NCBI GenBank assembly: GCA_964404255.1
Contig: CAYOJJ010000017.1
Coordinates: 9,611 to 73,610, forward strand
Reading direction: 5' to 3'
DNA length: 64,000 nucleotides
Source: JAFDZW01 sp964404255
Lineage (GTDB): Bacteria; Bacteroidota; Ignavibacteria; Palsa-1295
Shown here: positions 8,289 to 17,175 of the stretch, in pieces
Layout: every line of letters starts with the position of its first letter
Numbering within the stretch: position 1 is the first letter of the stretch
Made by a program: the position numbers and the translations under genes
Notes under the pieces: model-generated
The model's database searches: none
The model's input: the letters and a program-made list of their open reading frames with translations, nothing else
Told to the model about the DNA's origin: nothing

Positions 8289-8405
8289 CATTTAGCACGT
8301 TGAAAATGATATTTTACTTCTTCTGGTTCCCAAAAGCATGTTTTTTAGGTGCTATATCTTTGATTATTAGTCCCTTAGCACCGGTCTAATTGTTACCAGT
8401 GGTTG

Positions 8406-8413
8406 TAACTTTG
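8406..8413 (+). promoter_or_regulatory. -7 box TAACTTTG for amidohydrolase
   Basis: TAACTTTG fits TAnnTTTG. The preferred ATG at 8462 lies 48 bases downstream. No TTG with standard spacing; the nearest is 13 bases upstream. Confidence 0.45.
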
Positions 8414-8461
8414 CCCCCTAGAATGCGTTTTCTTAAGGAATTTCATTCACATACATCCCCC

Positions 8462-9769
8462 ATGATTCGACACACTGTTGTTTTTCTTCTCACCGCACTG
8501 TCCGTGCTGATGCTTTCCGGCTTAGCTTGTGCTCAGGAATATGATTATTGTATTCACGATGTTAATATTATTAGTCCTGAAAAGGCGAATCCTCTCAGGT
8601 CCTCGACGGATGTATTCATCGCTGATGGTAAGATCGTAAAGATTACTTCGGCTGCGAAGAACGCGCCCGTGAATTGCAAAAAAACGATCGAGGCAAAAGG
8701 GAAGTATCTGATGGCCGGCCTTACCGATATGCATGTCCATCTGCCCGCTAATGGCACCGATACCTTTCTTACGCTCAATCTTGCGGCTGGTGTAACAACG
8801 ATTCGCGCTATGCGGGGAAGACCCTGGCAACTCGATGTAAAAAAGAAGATCGCCAGTGGTGAATTGCTCGGTCCGGATCTCTATGTCTCTTCGCCCTATT
8901 TCCCGAATAAGAATATCAAAATCGATAAACTCGATGATTCGATCGCTTTCTTTAAACAGGCAGGATACGATCTTGTGAAAGTGCTTGCGGTACCGGATTC
9001 TGCTTATTATGAGGCATTGATGAAAGCGGCGAACAAGGCGCATATCACGGTCGCCGGCCATTGGCCCTGGCAGGTACCAATCGAACGGGTAATCGAATCG
9101 GGGTATGATTGCATCGAGCATTTGCAGGGATTAGATGAAGCATATGAAAAAGATACTTCCTCAGTTGTGCGGCTTGCTAAATTATTAAATAAACATCATA
9201 CCTGGAATTGCCCCACCCTCGATTTTTATAATGTGTATTATCATCAGGTGCCGCTCGAAGAATTAAAAAAGCGCCCCGGGCTTGACCTTGTTGGCAAAGA
9301 GCGATTGAATGAATGGATAGAATTCATGACCAAGAGCTTTGCAAAGTATAATGCCGGCAGCGGTGATTCGGTCGAACAAAAACATAAAAAATGGCAGCAG
9401 TACATGGCGAATAAGCTGGCCTTGCTTAGAAGATTAAATGAATTGAAAGTGCCATTAATCTTCAGTCCGGCCGATGCGTACGATGATTTCGGTGTTCCGG
9501 GCTTTTGTGTCTGGGAGGAAATGAAGCTTTATTCAAAGGCTGGAATTCCGAATAAAGACATTTTAAAGATGGCTACTTATAATGCTGCCGACTATTTCCA
9601 TCAAACCGATTCTTGGGGAAGTGTAGCGGTCGGTCGCAAAGCAAATATGGTTCTGCTCGATAAAAATCCATTGCAGGCAATAAATAACATTGAAGCTCAG
9701 GAAGGCGTCTTTATCGGCGGGAAGTATTATGAGACTTCTGCGCTCAAGGATAAATGCCGTAAACTGTAA
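8462..9769 (+). CDS. Secreted amidohydrolase (imidazolonepropionase-like superfamily)
   Basis: A 435-residue exported metal hydrolase of the amidohydrolase superfamily. A signal peptide MIRHTVVFLLTALSVLMLSG with cleavage after ACA suggests the periplasm or outer surface. The TIM-barrel metal pair HxH is present in LTDMHVHLPA; further metal-ligand candidates are His in TVAGHWPW and CIEHLQG, and Asp in FSPADAYDD. The C-terminus has the small beta-sandwich typical of the family (GSVAVGRKANMVLLDKNPL). An alternative ATG at 8423 would add residues ahead of the signal peptide, so 8462 was preferred. Substrate unknown; peptidase- and prolidase-like members are the closest in feel. Confidence 0.85.
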   Translation: MIRHTVVFLLTALSVLMLSGLACAQEYDYCIHDVNIISPEKANPLRSSTDVFIADGKIVKITSAAKNAPVNCKKTIEAKGKYLMAGLTDMHVHLPANGTDTFLTLNLAAGVTTIRAMRGRPWQLDVKKKIASGELLGPDLYVSSPYFPNKNIKIDKLDDSIAFFKQAGYDLVKVLAVPDSAYYEALMKAANKAHITVAGHWPWQVPIERVIESGYDCIEHLQGLDEAYEKDTSSVVRLAKLLNKHHTWNCPTLDFYNVYYHQVPLEELKKRPGLDLVGKERLNEWIEFMTKSFAKYNAGSGDSVEQKHKKWQQYMANKLALLRRLNELKVPLIFSPADAYDDFGVPGFCVWEEMKLYSKAGIPNKDILKMATYNAADYFHQTDSWGSVAVGRKANMVLLDKNPLQAINNIEAQEGVFIGGKYYETSALKDKCRKL

Positions 9770-9814
9770 ATCATACTATTACTCACCTTCGGCCTCCGAT
9801 TAACTTTTCGGAAG

Positions 9815-9822
9815 TATTTTTG
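9815..9822 (+). promoter_or_regulatory. -7 box TATTTTTG before yfhO-like gene
   Basis: TATTTTTG, 32 bases before the ATG at 9855. No convincing TTG at -33. Confidence 0.45.
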
Positions 9823-9854
9823 TGTTCTTCTAACTTAGTCGAATACAAAGTCTA

Positions 9855-12161
9855 ATGGCTCAACAACCCACAAAGACAAAACCGGCACGTCCGGCTTCAA
9901 GCGGCTTCGCTTTACCATCGCTTTCCTTACCGGTCGTGATCGGTATTCTGGCCGTTATTGTCCTGATCTTTTATTACCCGTTACTTTTTGGCGGCAAATT
10001 CCTGTGGGAAGATTTTGTCGAACAGGAATTCCCATTCCGCACGTTGGCAACCTCGAGCCTTGCTTCGGGTCATATTCCGGGGTGGAATCCTTATGTGTTT
10101 TGCGGTATGCCGTTCACGGCCGATATTCAGATCGCCTTCTGGTATCCGATGAATATGCTGCAATCGCTTTTTGTCTCCGACGGGCACTTATCTCCAGTCG
10201 TCATTCAGTGGTTCATCATCTTACACTACCTTATTGCATCGATAGGGATGTATCTCTGTGTAAAGGAGCTATTCAAAACCGATGATTGGTCGGCATTACT
10301 GGCGGCAATAGCGTATGCTTTCGGCGGGTTTATGACCGCCCAGCCCATGCACCAGATGATCGTCTATCAACTGGCAATCTTCCCTTGGGTAGTCTTCTTC
10401 TTTATTAAAGGATGTGATTCCTGGAAGCATTCGCTTACTGCGGGGTTGCTGCTTGGTATCATGTATCTGGCCGGCCATCCTCAGACCTCCCTCTTTCTGA
10501 CGATGCTGCTTGGCTTGCTTGCCGTCTATGAACTCGTGTATCGCTTACGTCATAAAGAGATGGGCGCATTGACCGCCCTAACAGTTGCCCGAATGGCTAT
10601 TCCGGCAATTATTGCGGTGGGATTATTCTGCATTCAATTACTTCCGTCTCAGGAATTGGCCGCGCTCTCCAAGCGCGATGTGATGACCTTTGAAAAATCC
10701 TCCGAAGGTTCGCTCACCTTCGGACATTTGCTGACGCTCGTCCTGCCCCGTCTCTTTGGTGTCACCGATGCGATGCATGAAGCAAAAGTAGCCTATTGGA
10801 ACGGGCCCTTCTATTTGTCGTGGGAGACAATGTGCTATATCGGCATTATGCCGCTGATTATCGCGATCGGTGCGGCGATCGGCAATTGGAAAAAGAAGTA
10901 TGTACCGTTCTTTGCCGGTATGGCAGTACTTGCGATCTTATTTTCTCTTGGCAATAATTTCTTCGTCTATAAGATCTTTTTCTCATTACCACTTTTCGAT
11001 AAGCTTCGTGCCCCTGGCCGAATGATGATGGTCTTTACATTCGTCATGACAGCGCTTGCGGGAAGCGGACTATCATCGTTGCTAAAGGGTGAAGCCAGTC
11101 CTTTGATGAAAAAAGCGGTCTATGGTGCTGTCGGTGCTGTCGTGCTTTGCTGGGTTCTGGCGCTTGGAGGTATGCTGACTCCTAAAATGTTTTTACCGAA
11201 TGCTCCGGCGGAGGCTGCTCAATCTATCGGTTGGTCGGCAAGCCTTGCCGCATTGCCGGTTATCGTTGGAGCTATCATTGGTATTCTGGCGGCTATGAAT
11301 AAGCTCAAAGGAGTAGCATTAGCGCTCGGCGCGATCGCTATTACGCTCATCGAGCTTTTTGTCTATTCTTCGGGGCTCAATACCAGTTCGACCGATCCAC
11401 GGGAAGTCTTTAACCAACAGCCACAGCTCATCGAGCTACTAAAGAAGGAGCAGGCTAAGGAGCTTTCTCGCGCCCGCATCAGGGGAGCGCGCTCATTACT
11501 TCTCGAGCGTAATCAGGGTGCGTACGATCATATCCAATTACTTGAAGGTTACAATCCGTTAGTATTACAACGCAATGCCCCGCAATGCACTAATCCGGAG
11601 ATAACGGCAGACTTATTGAATATTAAGTATTCGGTTATTGAAGGGGCTCAGCAGGTTGGTTTTGGCGCTCGTATAGCACCGCTGCCACGTGTGATGATGT
11701 ATTATAAAACGCTTGTTAAGCCGGATGCCGAAGCCGTGGAATTCCTGAAGTCCGATGCGTCATTCGATTATCGCTCAACCATATTATTGGAAGAGCAGCC
11801 GTCAACCCAGATCTCGGCAGCCGATCCTACTGCTAAGGCAGAAGTAACCCGCTATGAAACCGATGAAGTAGAAGCGAAAGTAACCACCAATGAAAACGGA
11901 ATGCTCTTTTTCTCGGAAATTTATTATCCTTCATGGCATGTCTATATCGACGGAAAAGAAACGAAGCTTTACCGTGCTTTTACTGCATTACGGGCGGTCG
12001 AAGTGCCGAAGGGAACACATACTGTTATCCTTAAGTACGAATCGAGCGCCTTCCATTCAGGATCGCTTATAACACTTATTACTCTCGGCGCGACCGTGCT
12101 GGGCCTCGTCTTCGCATCCATAAAGAAAGGCCGCGGTGGCGAAGGCGCATCCCAAAGCTGA
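9855..12161 (+). CDS. YfhO-type multi-pass membrane protein (GT-C-like)
   Basis: 768 residues with an N-terminal polar stretch (1-25), about a dozen membrane helices and a C-terminal soluble domain (about 600-745). Family hallmarks are the early acidic loop FLWEDFVEQEFPFRTLA, the GWNPYVFCGMPF segment, and a late FSEIYYPSWHVYIDGKE of the YfhO type. YfhO members are thought to be lipid-linked sugar transferases of the GT-C fold, used to decorate cell-wall or surface polymers. It overlaps the next gene, a GT9, by 26 bases, so the two are probably cotranslated. Sugar donor and target unknown. Confidence 0.85.
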   Translation: MAQQPTKTKPARPASSGFALPSLSLPVVIGILAVIVLIFYYPLLFGGKFLWEDFVEQEFPFRTLATSSLASGHIPGWNPYVFCGMPFTADIQIAFWYPMNMLQSLFVSDGHLSPVVIQWFIILHYLIASIGMYLCVKELFKTDDWSALLAAIAYAFGGFMTAQPMHQMIVYQLAIFPWVVFFFIKGCDSWKHSLTAGLLLGIMYLAGHPQTSLFLTMLLGLLAVYELVYRLRHKEMGALTALTVARMAIPAIIAVGLFCIQLLPSQELAALSKRDVMTFEKSSEGSLTFGHLLTLVLPRLFGVTDAMHEAKVAYWNGPFYLSWETMCYIGIMPLIIAIGAAIGNWKKKYVPFFAGMAVLAILFSLGNNFFVYKIFFSLPLFDKLRAPGRMMMVFTFVMTALAGSGLSSLLKGEASPLMKKAVYGAVGAVVLCWVLALGGMLTPKMFLPNAPAEAAQSIGWSASLAALPVIVGAIIGILAAMNKLKGVALALGAIAITLIELFVYSSGLNTSSTDPREVFNQQPQLIELLKKEQAKELSRARIRGARSLLLERNQGAYDHIQLLEGYNPLVLQRNAPQCTNPEITADLLNIKYSVIEGAQQVGFGARIAPLPRVMMYYKTLVKPDAEAVEFLKSDASFDYRSTILLEEQPSTQISAADPTAKAEVTRYETDEVEAKVTTNENGMLFFSEIYYPSWHVYIDGKETKLYRAFTALRAVEVPKGTHTVILKYESSAFHSGSLITLITLGATVLGLVFASIKKGRGGEGASQS

Positions 12162-13236
12162 ACGTATCCTGATCATAGCATTACCGGGAATAGGTGATGC
12201 TTTGCTTTCGACTCCGATGGTCCGCCTGCTTCGCGAAGCCAAACCGGAGGCCGAACTGCATGTGCTTGTCATGTTCAAGGCTACGAAAGAACTTTTCTCC
12301 TGTAATGCGGCCGTCGATACTGTCCATTATTTCGATTTCATCGGTGGTAATAAGATCGAAGGCTTGCTCTTTTTGATGCACCTGCGTGCCATGAAGTTCG
12401 ATGCTACCATCAATATCTACCCTCAAAATCGAAGAGAGTATAATCTTTTTGCATTACTTATCGGAGCTACAAGGCGCCTCGGAATAAGATACCGCCGTCG
12501 GGATTGGCAAAATTTAAGCTGGCTGCTTACGGAAACAGTCGGGGAAGATGACGCTTACCATTGTGTAGAAGAAAATATAAGAATTCTTTCGCGCCTCGGT
12601 ATTGCTCCTGTTTTAGACGAGAGTACATTGCCACCGCTGGAATTGATCCTCTCGGTTGAGCATGAACGGTTTGCCGAGAACTGGATAACAGAGAAACATC
12701 TCGATAAGAAACCTATTATAGTGGGGATGCATGCTGGCACCGCACTCTTTAAGAATCATATTCGCCGCCGTTGGGCGCCGGAAAAATTTGCGGCCTTAGC
12801 AAGGAGACTCCATGAAGAGCTTGGAGCAACCGTATTATTATTCGGCGGCCCGGATGATGTAGAAGCGAACTCGGTGATCATGCAGCTTGCAGGGGATGTT
12901 ATTACCGAAGTTAAAACATCTTCCATTATGGATTCTATCGCTATAATGAAGCGAACGCATCTTTTTGTATCGAATGACTCGGCACTTATGCATATTGCCG
13001 GGGCATTGAGCTTGCCGACTGCCGCGATCTTTGGTCCAACGAATGAGACGTATGTCCATCCCTGGAAGACAAAATATGAAGTGATCCAGACGGGTATCGA
13101 TTGCCGGCCTTGCTTCATTTATTCCCCGAAACCTTTGACGTGTTACCGGGCGAACCCTGAAGAACACTTCCTTTGTATTCGCGCGATCGAAGTGAATGAA
13201 GTAATGACTGCCTGTAGGAGGTTACTTGCCTCTTAG
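12136..13236 (+). CDS. Glycosyltransferase family 9 (heptosyltransferase-like)
   Basis: 366 residues in the GT-B fold of the ADP-heptose:LPS heptosyltransferase family. Visible are the N-terminal ILIIALPGIGDALLSTPM, the donor-site regions VGMHAGTA and LLFGGPDD, and FVSNDSALMHIAGAL with GPTNETYVHPW. A cysteine cluster near the end (DCRPCF, then two more Cys) is common in GT9 proteins. The GTG start at 12136 overlaps the yfhO-like gene by 26 bases. It likely acts at the inner face of the membrane on an LPS core or other lipid-linked glycan. The downstream gene is convergent and overlaps by 4 bases. Confidence 0.9.
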   Translation: MAKAHPKAERILIIALPGIGDALLSTPMVRLLREAKPEAELHVLVMFKATKELFSCNAAVDTVHYFDFIGGNKIEGLLFLMHLRAMKFDATINIYPQNRREYNLFALLIGATRRLGIRYRRRDWQNLSWLLTETVGEDDAYHCVEENIRILSRLGIAPVLDESTLPPLELILSVEHERFAENWITEKHLDKKPIIVGMHAGTALFKNHIRRRWAPEKFAALARRLHEELGATVLLFGGPDDVEANSVIMQLAGDVITEVKTSSIMDSIAIMKRTHLFVSNDSALMHIAGALSLPTAAIFGPTNETYVHPWKTKYEVIQTGIDCRPCFIYSPKPLTCYRANPEEHFLCIRAIEVNEVMTACRRLLAS

Positions 13237-14003
13237 AACCAGGAAGCGATCCCGATAGCAAGTATCCCTCCCATACAGGTTGCTATCAGGTTCGTCAAGT
13301 TATTATCTACTACTTTCATTCCTTTTACCAATTCGGACATCGGTTGCGGTTCTTCAATGATCTCCCCTGAGACTTTCATGTACTTTGCCTGAATACCTGC
13401 ACCGATAATACTATCGATCAGCGCCCCCACCGTCCCCGCCAGGGTAATGACAAAGGGCACCGGCGTAAACCCGAGTTGGCAAAGTCCGCTCGCAGCTTCA
13501 AGGTGAATGAGCGAAAGCAGCGCTATCGATAGCGCCCCAAGAATACTGGCGAGAATGCCGATGAGCGACACCCCGCCAGATAAGCCTCGCTGCATTGGTT
13601 TGAAGGTAAGAATGTCGTACACCTTTCCTCCGTAGCGTATGCCTATCTCCGTTGCCCAGGTATCGGCTGTTGCAACGGCAAGCGAACCGAGGAATAAGAG
13701 CGTCATTTCCTCCCGGCTTGCGGGATTAATATACATGATCGTCATAGAAAGAGCAGGTAGGAAACCATTGGCCATGACCTGCTTCCAGGTTCGTGATCCG
13801 GCATGATGATCGTTCAGCCGAGATAGGGCAGAGCCGCTGATAAAAAAGAAGATGAGTAGCATCGAAGCCGAGAGACCGCCGAAGGCGAAGATGGAGCCGC
13901 CAACGATAATAGCGGCTATTGCTCCGCTGAGCGCCAACGCCTTAGCGCGGTATCCCAGCGCGGCTACTATAAGAGCCGATCCGAATCCGATCAGGAAATT
14001 CAT
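13233..14003 (-). CDS. DUF92/TMEM19-family membrane protein
   Basis: 256 residues, about seven membrane helices. The family signature is visible as SALSRLNDHHAGSRTWKQVM, ATADTWATEIG, and LSGGVSLIG with a GALIDSIIGAG loop. Plant relatives (VTE6) phosphorylate phytyl phosphate with CTP, so an isoprenoid-phosphate kinase role is plausible; bacterial members are uncharacterised. The -7 box at 14008-14015 ends 4 bases before the ATG, predicting a leaderless mRNA. It is divergent from the flippase. Confidence 0.85.
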   Translation of the reverse strand: MNFLIGFGSALIVAALGYRAKALALSGAIAAIIVGGSIFAFGGLSASMLLIFFFISGSALSRLNDHHAGSRTWKQVMANGFLPALSMTIMYINPASREEMTLLFLGSLAVATADTWATEIGIRYGGKVYDILTFKPMQRGLSGGVSLIGILASILGALSIALLSLIHLEAASGLCQLGFTPVPFVITLAGTVGALIDSIIGAGIQAKYMKVSGEIIEEPQPMSELVKGMKVVDNNLTNLIATCMGGILAIGIASWF

Positions 14004-14007
14004 TACT

Positions 14008-14015
14008 CAAAAATA
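14008..14015 (-). promoter_or_regulatory. -7 box TATTTTTG for DUF92 gene
   Basis: Minus strand TATTTTTG; 4 bases separate it from the ATG at 14003, so transcription would begin at about the first base of the start codon. Confidence 0.55.
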
Positions 14016-14045
14016 CAGTGTAGAAACATCGCCGAGGCCATGTCG

Positions 14046-14053
14046 TATTTTTG
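14046..14053 (+). promoter_or_regulatory. -7 box TATTTTTG for flippase gene
   Basis: TATTTTTG, 6 bases before the ATG at 14060. Thirty bases separate it from the opposing box of the DUF92 gene. Confidence 0.55.
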
Positions 14054-14059
14054 AAGCCA

Positions 14060-15598
14060 ATGCGAAAAGAACTCGCCGCTCTTTCCAAAGAGACACTCAT
14101 CTATGGGCTCAGTACCGTTGTCGGTCGGTTTCTTACCTTCCTGCTGACCCCATTTTATGTAAATGTGCTGCATTCGACAAGCGATTATGGCATTTCGAGC
14201 GTGCTGTATTCGTGGATGGCTTTTTTGAATGTCATCTATCCGTTGGGGCTCGAAGGCGCCTATTTCCGCTATGCCTCCCGTGGTGAAAAAGCCGAACGAG
14301 ATTACAGTGCCGAGAAAGAACTCTTCAGCGGTTCCTTTAATCTGATCGTCCTTTTCGGTGGTATTCTTACGGCGGCGGCCCTGATCGCTGCGCCTTCTCT
14401 TGCAGGTCCGTTATTTTTCGATCCCCAGCATGATATTTCTTCTTCGATGCCAATGCTTATTCGCATCATCCGGTATTCGGCATTGATCTTGCTGTGCGAT
14501 TCACTGGTTGTGTTGCCGTTCGCCGAACTGAGGCTCGAACATCGGGCAAAACTCTTTGCCTCGATACGATTATCTACTATAGTCGTGACTATCGTTCTGA
14601 ATTTTGTCTTGATCCTTGGTTTTCATCTTGGGGTCGAAGGGATGTTCGTTGCCAATCTTATTGCTTCGGCGCTGCAGCTTTTGGCAGTTCTGCCAACGAT
14701 CTTTTCAAAATGGAAGCCTATCCTCAGCAAGCGCTCGCTGGAAAAGATGCTTCCGTTCGGTTTAACGAATGTCCCTGCTTATATCGGCGCAATGATGGTT
14801 CAGGTGATCGATCGGCCGATCGTGCAGATGTATCTCGGGCTCGGCGCCGTCGGTATCTATCAAGCAAATTACCGGATGGGTATTGTTATGATGGTACTTG
14901 TCAGCCTGTTTGAATATGCCTGGCGGCCATTCTTCATGCGGCAGTTCAAAACCGACGATGCAAAAGCCCGCCTGCTCTTTGCCCGGATCCTTACTTATTT
15001 TCTGCTTATCAGCGGTGTGGCATTTTTACTCTTGGCGTTCTTCCTGCCATACGCCCTTTCCACTCCGGTATTCGGCAGGCGGCTGCTTCGGGCGGATTAT
15101 CTTTCCGGTATGACGATCATCCCCGTAGTGCTCTTTGCCTATATTTTTCAGGGCATGTACACTAATTTTATTGCCGGCATTTATATTAAAGAGAAGAATA
15201 AAGTACTACCATTAATAACCGGTATAGGTGCTGCCGTCAATGTTATTGCTAATATCGTTCTTATTCCGGTGCTTGGAATAATGGGAGCCGCCCTTGCGAC
15301 GCTCGCAGCGTATGCCGTGATGGCATACGCCATTTATATTCCGTCTCAGAAGGCATACCCCGTGCCGTATGAATGGAAACGTATCGGCTTGCTGGCTCTC
15401 GATATCGGCCTCATCTTTGGGCTCGATAGAGTAATAGAGGCGAGTGGGCTTATTCAATTTAGTGCTCCTGTGTTTTGGTTGCGCGTAGCATTATCGGCTG
15501 CTGCGATTGCCGGATTATTCGGGCTCGGATTTTTCAGCGAACGCGAAAAACAATTTCTTAGAGAGTTACGAGGGCGGTTCAAAGGGGCCTCTGCCTGA
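14060..15598 (+). CDS. Polysaccharide/oligosaccharide flippase (Wzx/MATE-like)
   Basis: 512 residues with about 14 membrane helices, typical of the MOP exporter superfamily that flips lipid-linked oligosaccharides. The N-terminal KETLIYGLSTVVGRFLTFLL and the mid-protein region with RPIVQMYLGLGAVGIYQANY are characteristic. The ATG at 14060 was preferred over a TTG at 14051, because the TTG is part of the promoter box and homology starts at MRKELAAL. It is surrounded by GT9, GT2 and YfhO-type genes, supporting export of a surface glycan. Its last 33 bases overlap the convergent membrane-protein gene. Confidence 0.88.
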   Translation: MRKELAALSKETLIYGLSTVVGRFLTFLLTPFYVNVLHSTSDYGISSVLYSWMAFLNVIYPLGLEGAYFRYASRGEKAERDYSAEKELFSGSFNLIVLFGGILTAAALIAAPSLAGPLFFDPQHDISSSMPMLIRIIRYSALILLCDSLVVLPFAELRLEHRAKLFASIRLSTIVVTIVLNFVLILGFHLGVEGMFVANLIASALQLLAVLPTIFSKWKPILSKRSLEKMLPFGLTNVPAYIGAMMVQVIDRPIVQMYLGLGAVGIYQANYRMGIVMMVLVSLFEYAWRPFFMRQFKTDDAKARLLFARILTYFLLISGVAFLLLAFFLPYALSTPVFGRRLLRADYLSGMTIIPVVLFAYIFQGMYTNFIAGIYIKEKNKVLPLITGIGAAVNVIANIVLIPVLGIMGAALATLAAYAVMAYAIYIPSQKAYPVPYEWKRIGLLALDIGLIFGLDRVIEASGLIQFSAPVFWLRVALSAAAIAGLFGLGFFSEREKQFLRELRGRFKGASA

Positions 15599-16966
15599 GC
15601 GATACGTCGATAATATTTTTAGATCGCCATCGAGCGAATCGACACCGTCATACGTAAAAAGTCCGGTCGGGAAAATAGGGATTGCCTGCGGTGTGTCAAA
15701 ATACTGGTAATAGACGAGCCTCGTAAACGGGTCGATACCTTCGTGTTTATTTGAATAATTGACTCTTTGTGCCGATGAAGTATGCTGAACGATGGCATTG
15801 ACCAGCGAATAATTATACCCCATATAAGTAAGCGTCAGGACAATCATCGACGAAAAAAAGGTCTTCAGCCAATCGTGTTTTTTGATAGGTGGAATATAGA
15901 TACAGACCAGGGCATTAAGGAAGCAAAAGACTACCAGCCGCTCGGCAGGCACGATCACTCCGAGCAAATGCTCCGGTAACATAATAAAGGCTCCGACACA
16001 AACAACGACGATCCACCAGGAAGGAATAAACGAACGGTAAAGTATCATCCGAACCAGAGCATAGCCTACCACTACCCAGAAAAATATACTGGTAAAGATA
16101 TTTACGCCCCGTAAGGGGAGCGGTACTTGCGGCAAGCCTTTTAAAAATTGAAATGGTTTTAAGACCATCGTCGGTATGAAGAGCGGGTGGTGAGGATAGG
16201 TTAGTACCGGAAAATATAATCCGTATGAACCGCTTACCGGATGAGAGTCCGATAAGAGATATCCCCAGCAAAGGGTTATAGCTGGAAGGGCATAGAATAA
16301 TAATTGCCCTATACGGTCCCAGCGTTTTTCGACAATTATAGTAATAGCGATCTGTAATACGGCAATGGCCAGAGTTATCGGATGCGATAAGTATAATAGG
16401 ATGAACCACCCGATATGCTTTGGGGCGAGTTCTCTATTGATCGCCCACCCATCGCGGGATAGTATATAGAAGGCTATTCCTAATCCGAGTAAAAAATTTA
16501 TATACCCCATAAAGAAATGCAGGGAGACCGAGCACCAGATTGCAGCATGAAATGCTGTTACTCTATCGATTGCAGAATAGATCCTCAGGTAGCGGAAACA
16601 ACCGTTTACCAGCAGAAACATCGATGCCGCCAGGACGATCCTTCCGGAAAGATCGGTCGAAAAGATAAAGGTCAGCAGGCCGATAAATAGCGTGGAAAGG
16701 CAGTTCGGAGGGATGAACGAATGAAGATGGTAATAGCCGTTAGCGATGGAGCCATGAAGCAGGTATTCTCTCCAAAGCATCCCCTGATAGGCCCAGTCGG
16801 CATAATCGTTCATCGGTAAATAATGGAAGCCAAAGATTAGGATACCGATACTTAATCCATAATAGAATATCCAAAAGGGTAGTGCATAAGCCGAAATATT
16901 TTGCTGTACCTTATAGACCGTGCGATCGACAATAGCCGCGGAAGTAGTTTTCGGAAGGATATTCAT
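15566..16966 (-). CDS. Multi-pass membrane protein, unrecognised
   Basis: 466 residues with roughly ten to twelve hydrophobic helices and a short cytoplasmic tail. I do not recognise a named family. The first periplasmic loop after helix 1 has FHYLPMNDYADWAYQG, with acidic residues placed as in GT-C glycosyltransferases and related lipid-linked-sugar enzymes, so a glycan role is a guess supported by its neighbours. The 3-prime end overlaps the flippase gene on the opposite strand by 33 bases, an unusually tight convergent arrangement. Confidence 0.7.
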   Translation of the reverse strand: MNILPKTTSAAIVDRTVYKVQQNISAYALPFWIFYYGLSIGILIFGFHYLPMNDYADWAYQGMLWREYLLHGSIANGYYHLHSFIPPNCLSTLFIGLLTFIFSTDLSGRIVLAASMFLLVNGCFRYLRIYSAIDRVTAFHAAIWCSVSLHFFMGYINFLLGLGIAFYILSRDGWAINRELAPKHIGWFILLYLSHPITLAIAVLQIAITIIVEKRWDRIGQLLFYALPAITLCWGYLLSDSHPVSGSYGLYFPVLTYPHHPLFIPTMVLKPFQFLKGLPQVPLPLRGVNIFTSIFFWVVVGYALVRMILYRSFIPSWWIVVVCVGAFIMLPEHLLGVIVPAERLVVFCFLNALVCIYIPPIKKHDWLKTFFSSMIVLTLTYMGYNYSLVNAIVQHTSSAQRVNYSNKHEGIDPFTRLVYYQYFDTPQAIPIFPTGLFTYDGVDSLDGDLKILSTYRSGRGPFEPPS

Positions 16967-16983
16967 AATAGTAAAGTGCAGTA

Positions 16984-17132
16984 AGAACAGGTGGTAAATC
17001 TTCTGTTCTATATAATAGACCGGCTATCGATGAAAGAAAATTGGTCAAAAGCTGAACCCCGGTAAAAGCAGTTTCTGGCCGGCAGAACTCTATAGGACAT
17101 TTTTTGCGATCACGGTGTTAGCAATAGCTAAC
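16984..17132. other. Inverted repeats in the intergenic region before the GT2 gene
   Basis: The 209-base gap between divergent genes holds two small perfect inverted repeats: AGAACAG/CTGTTCT (16984-16990 and 17003-17009) and GTTAGC, AATA, GCTAAC (17117-17132). They could be operators or leader hairpins. No TAnnTTTG box was found here. Confidence 0.35.
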
Positions 17133-17175
17133 CACTATCGGTTACTAATAAAGGGTTTAACCCATAGGAATTACA

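Noticed and set aside
8242..8461. T-box riboswitch upstream of the tRNA cluster
   Set aside because: The conserved T-box sequence with TGG in a bulge was not found, and the downstream genes are tRNAs.
8522..9121. 199-residue minus-strand open frame inside the amidohydrolase gene
   Set aside because: Composition rich in Arg, His and Ile is typical of an antisense shadow.
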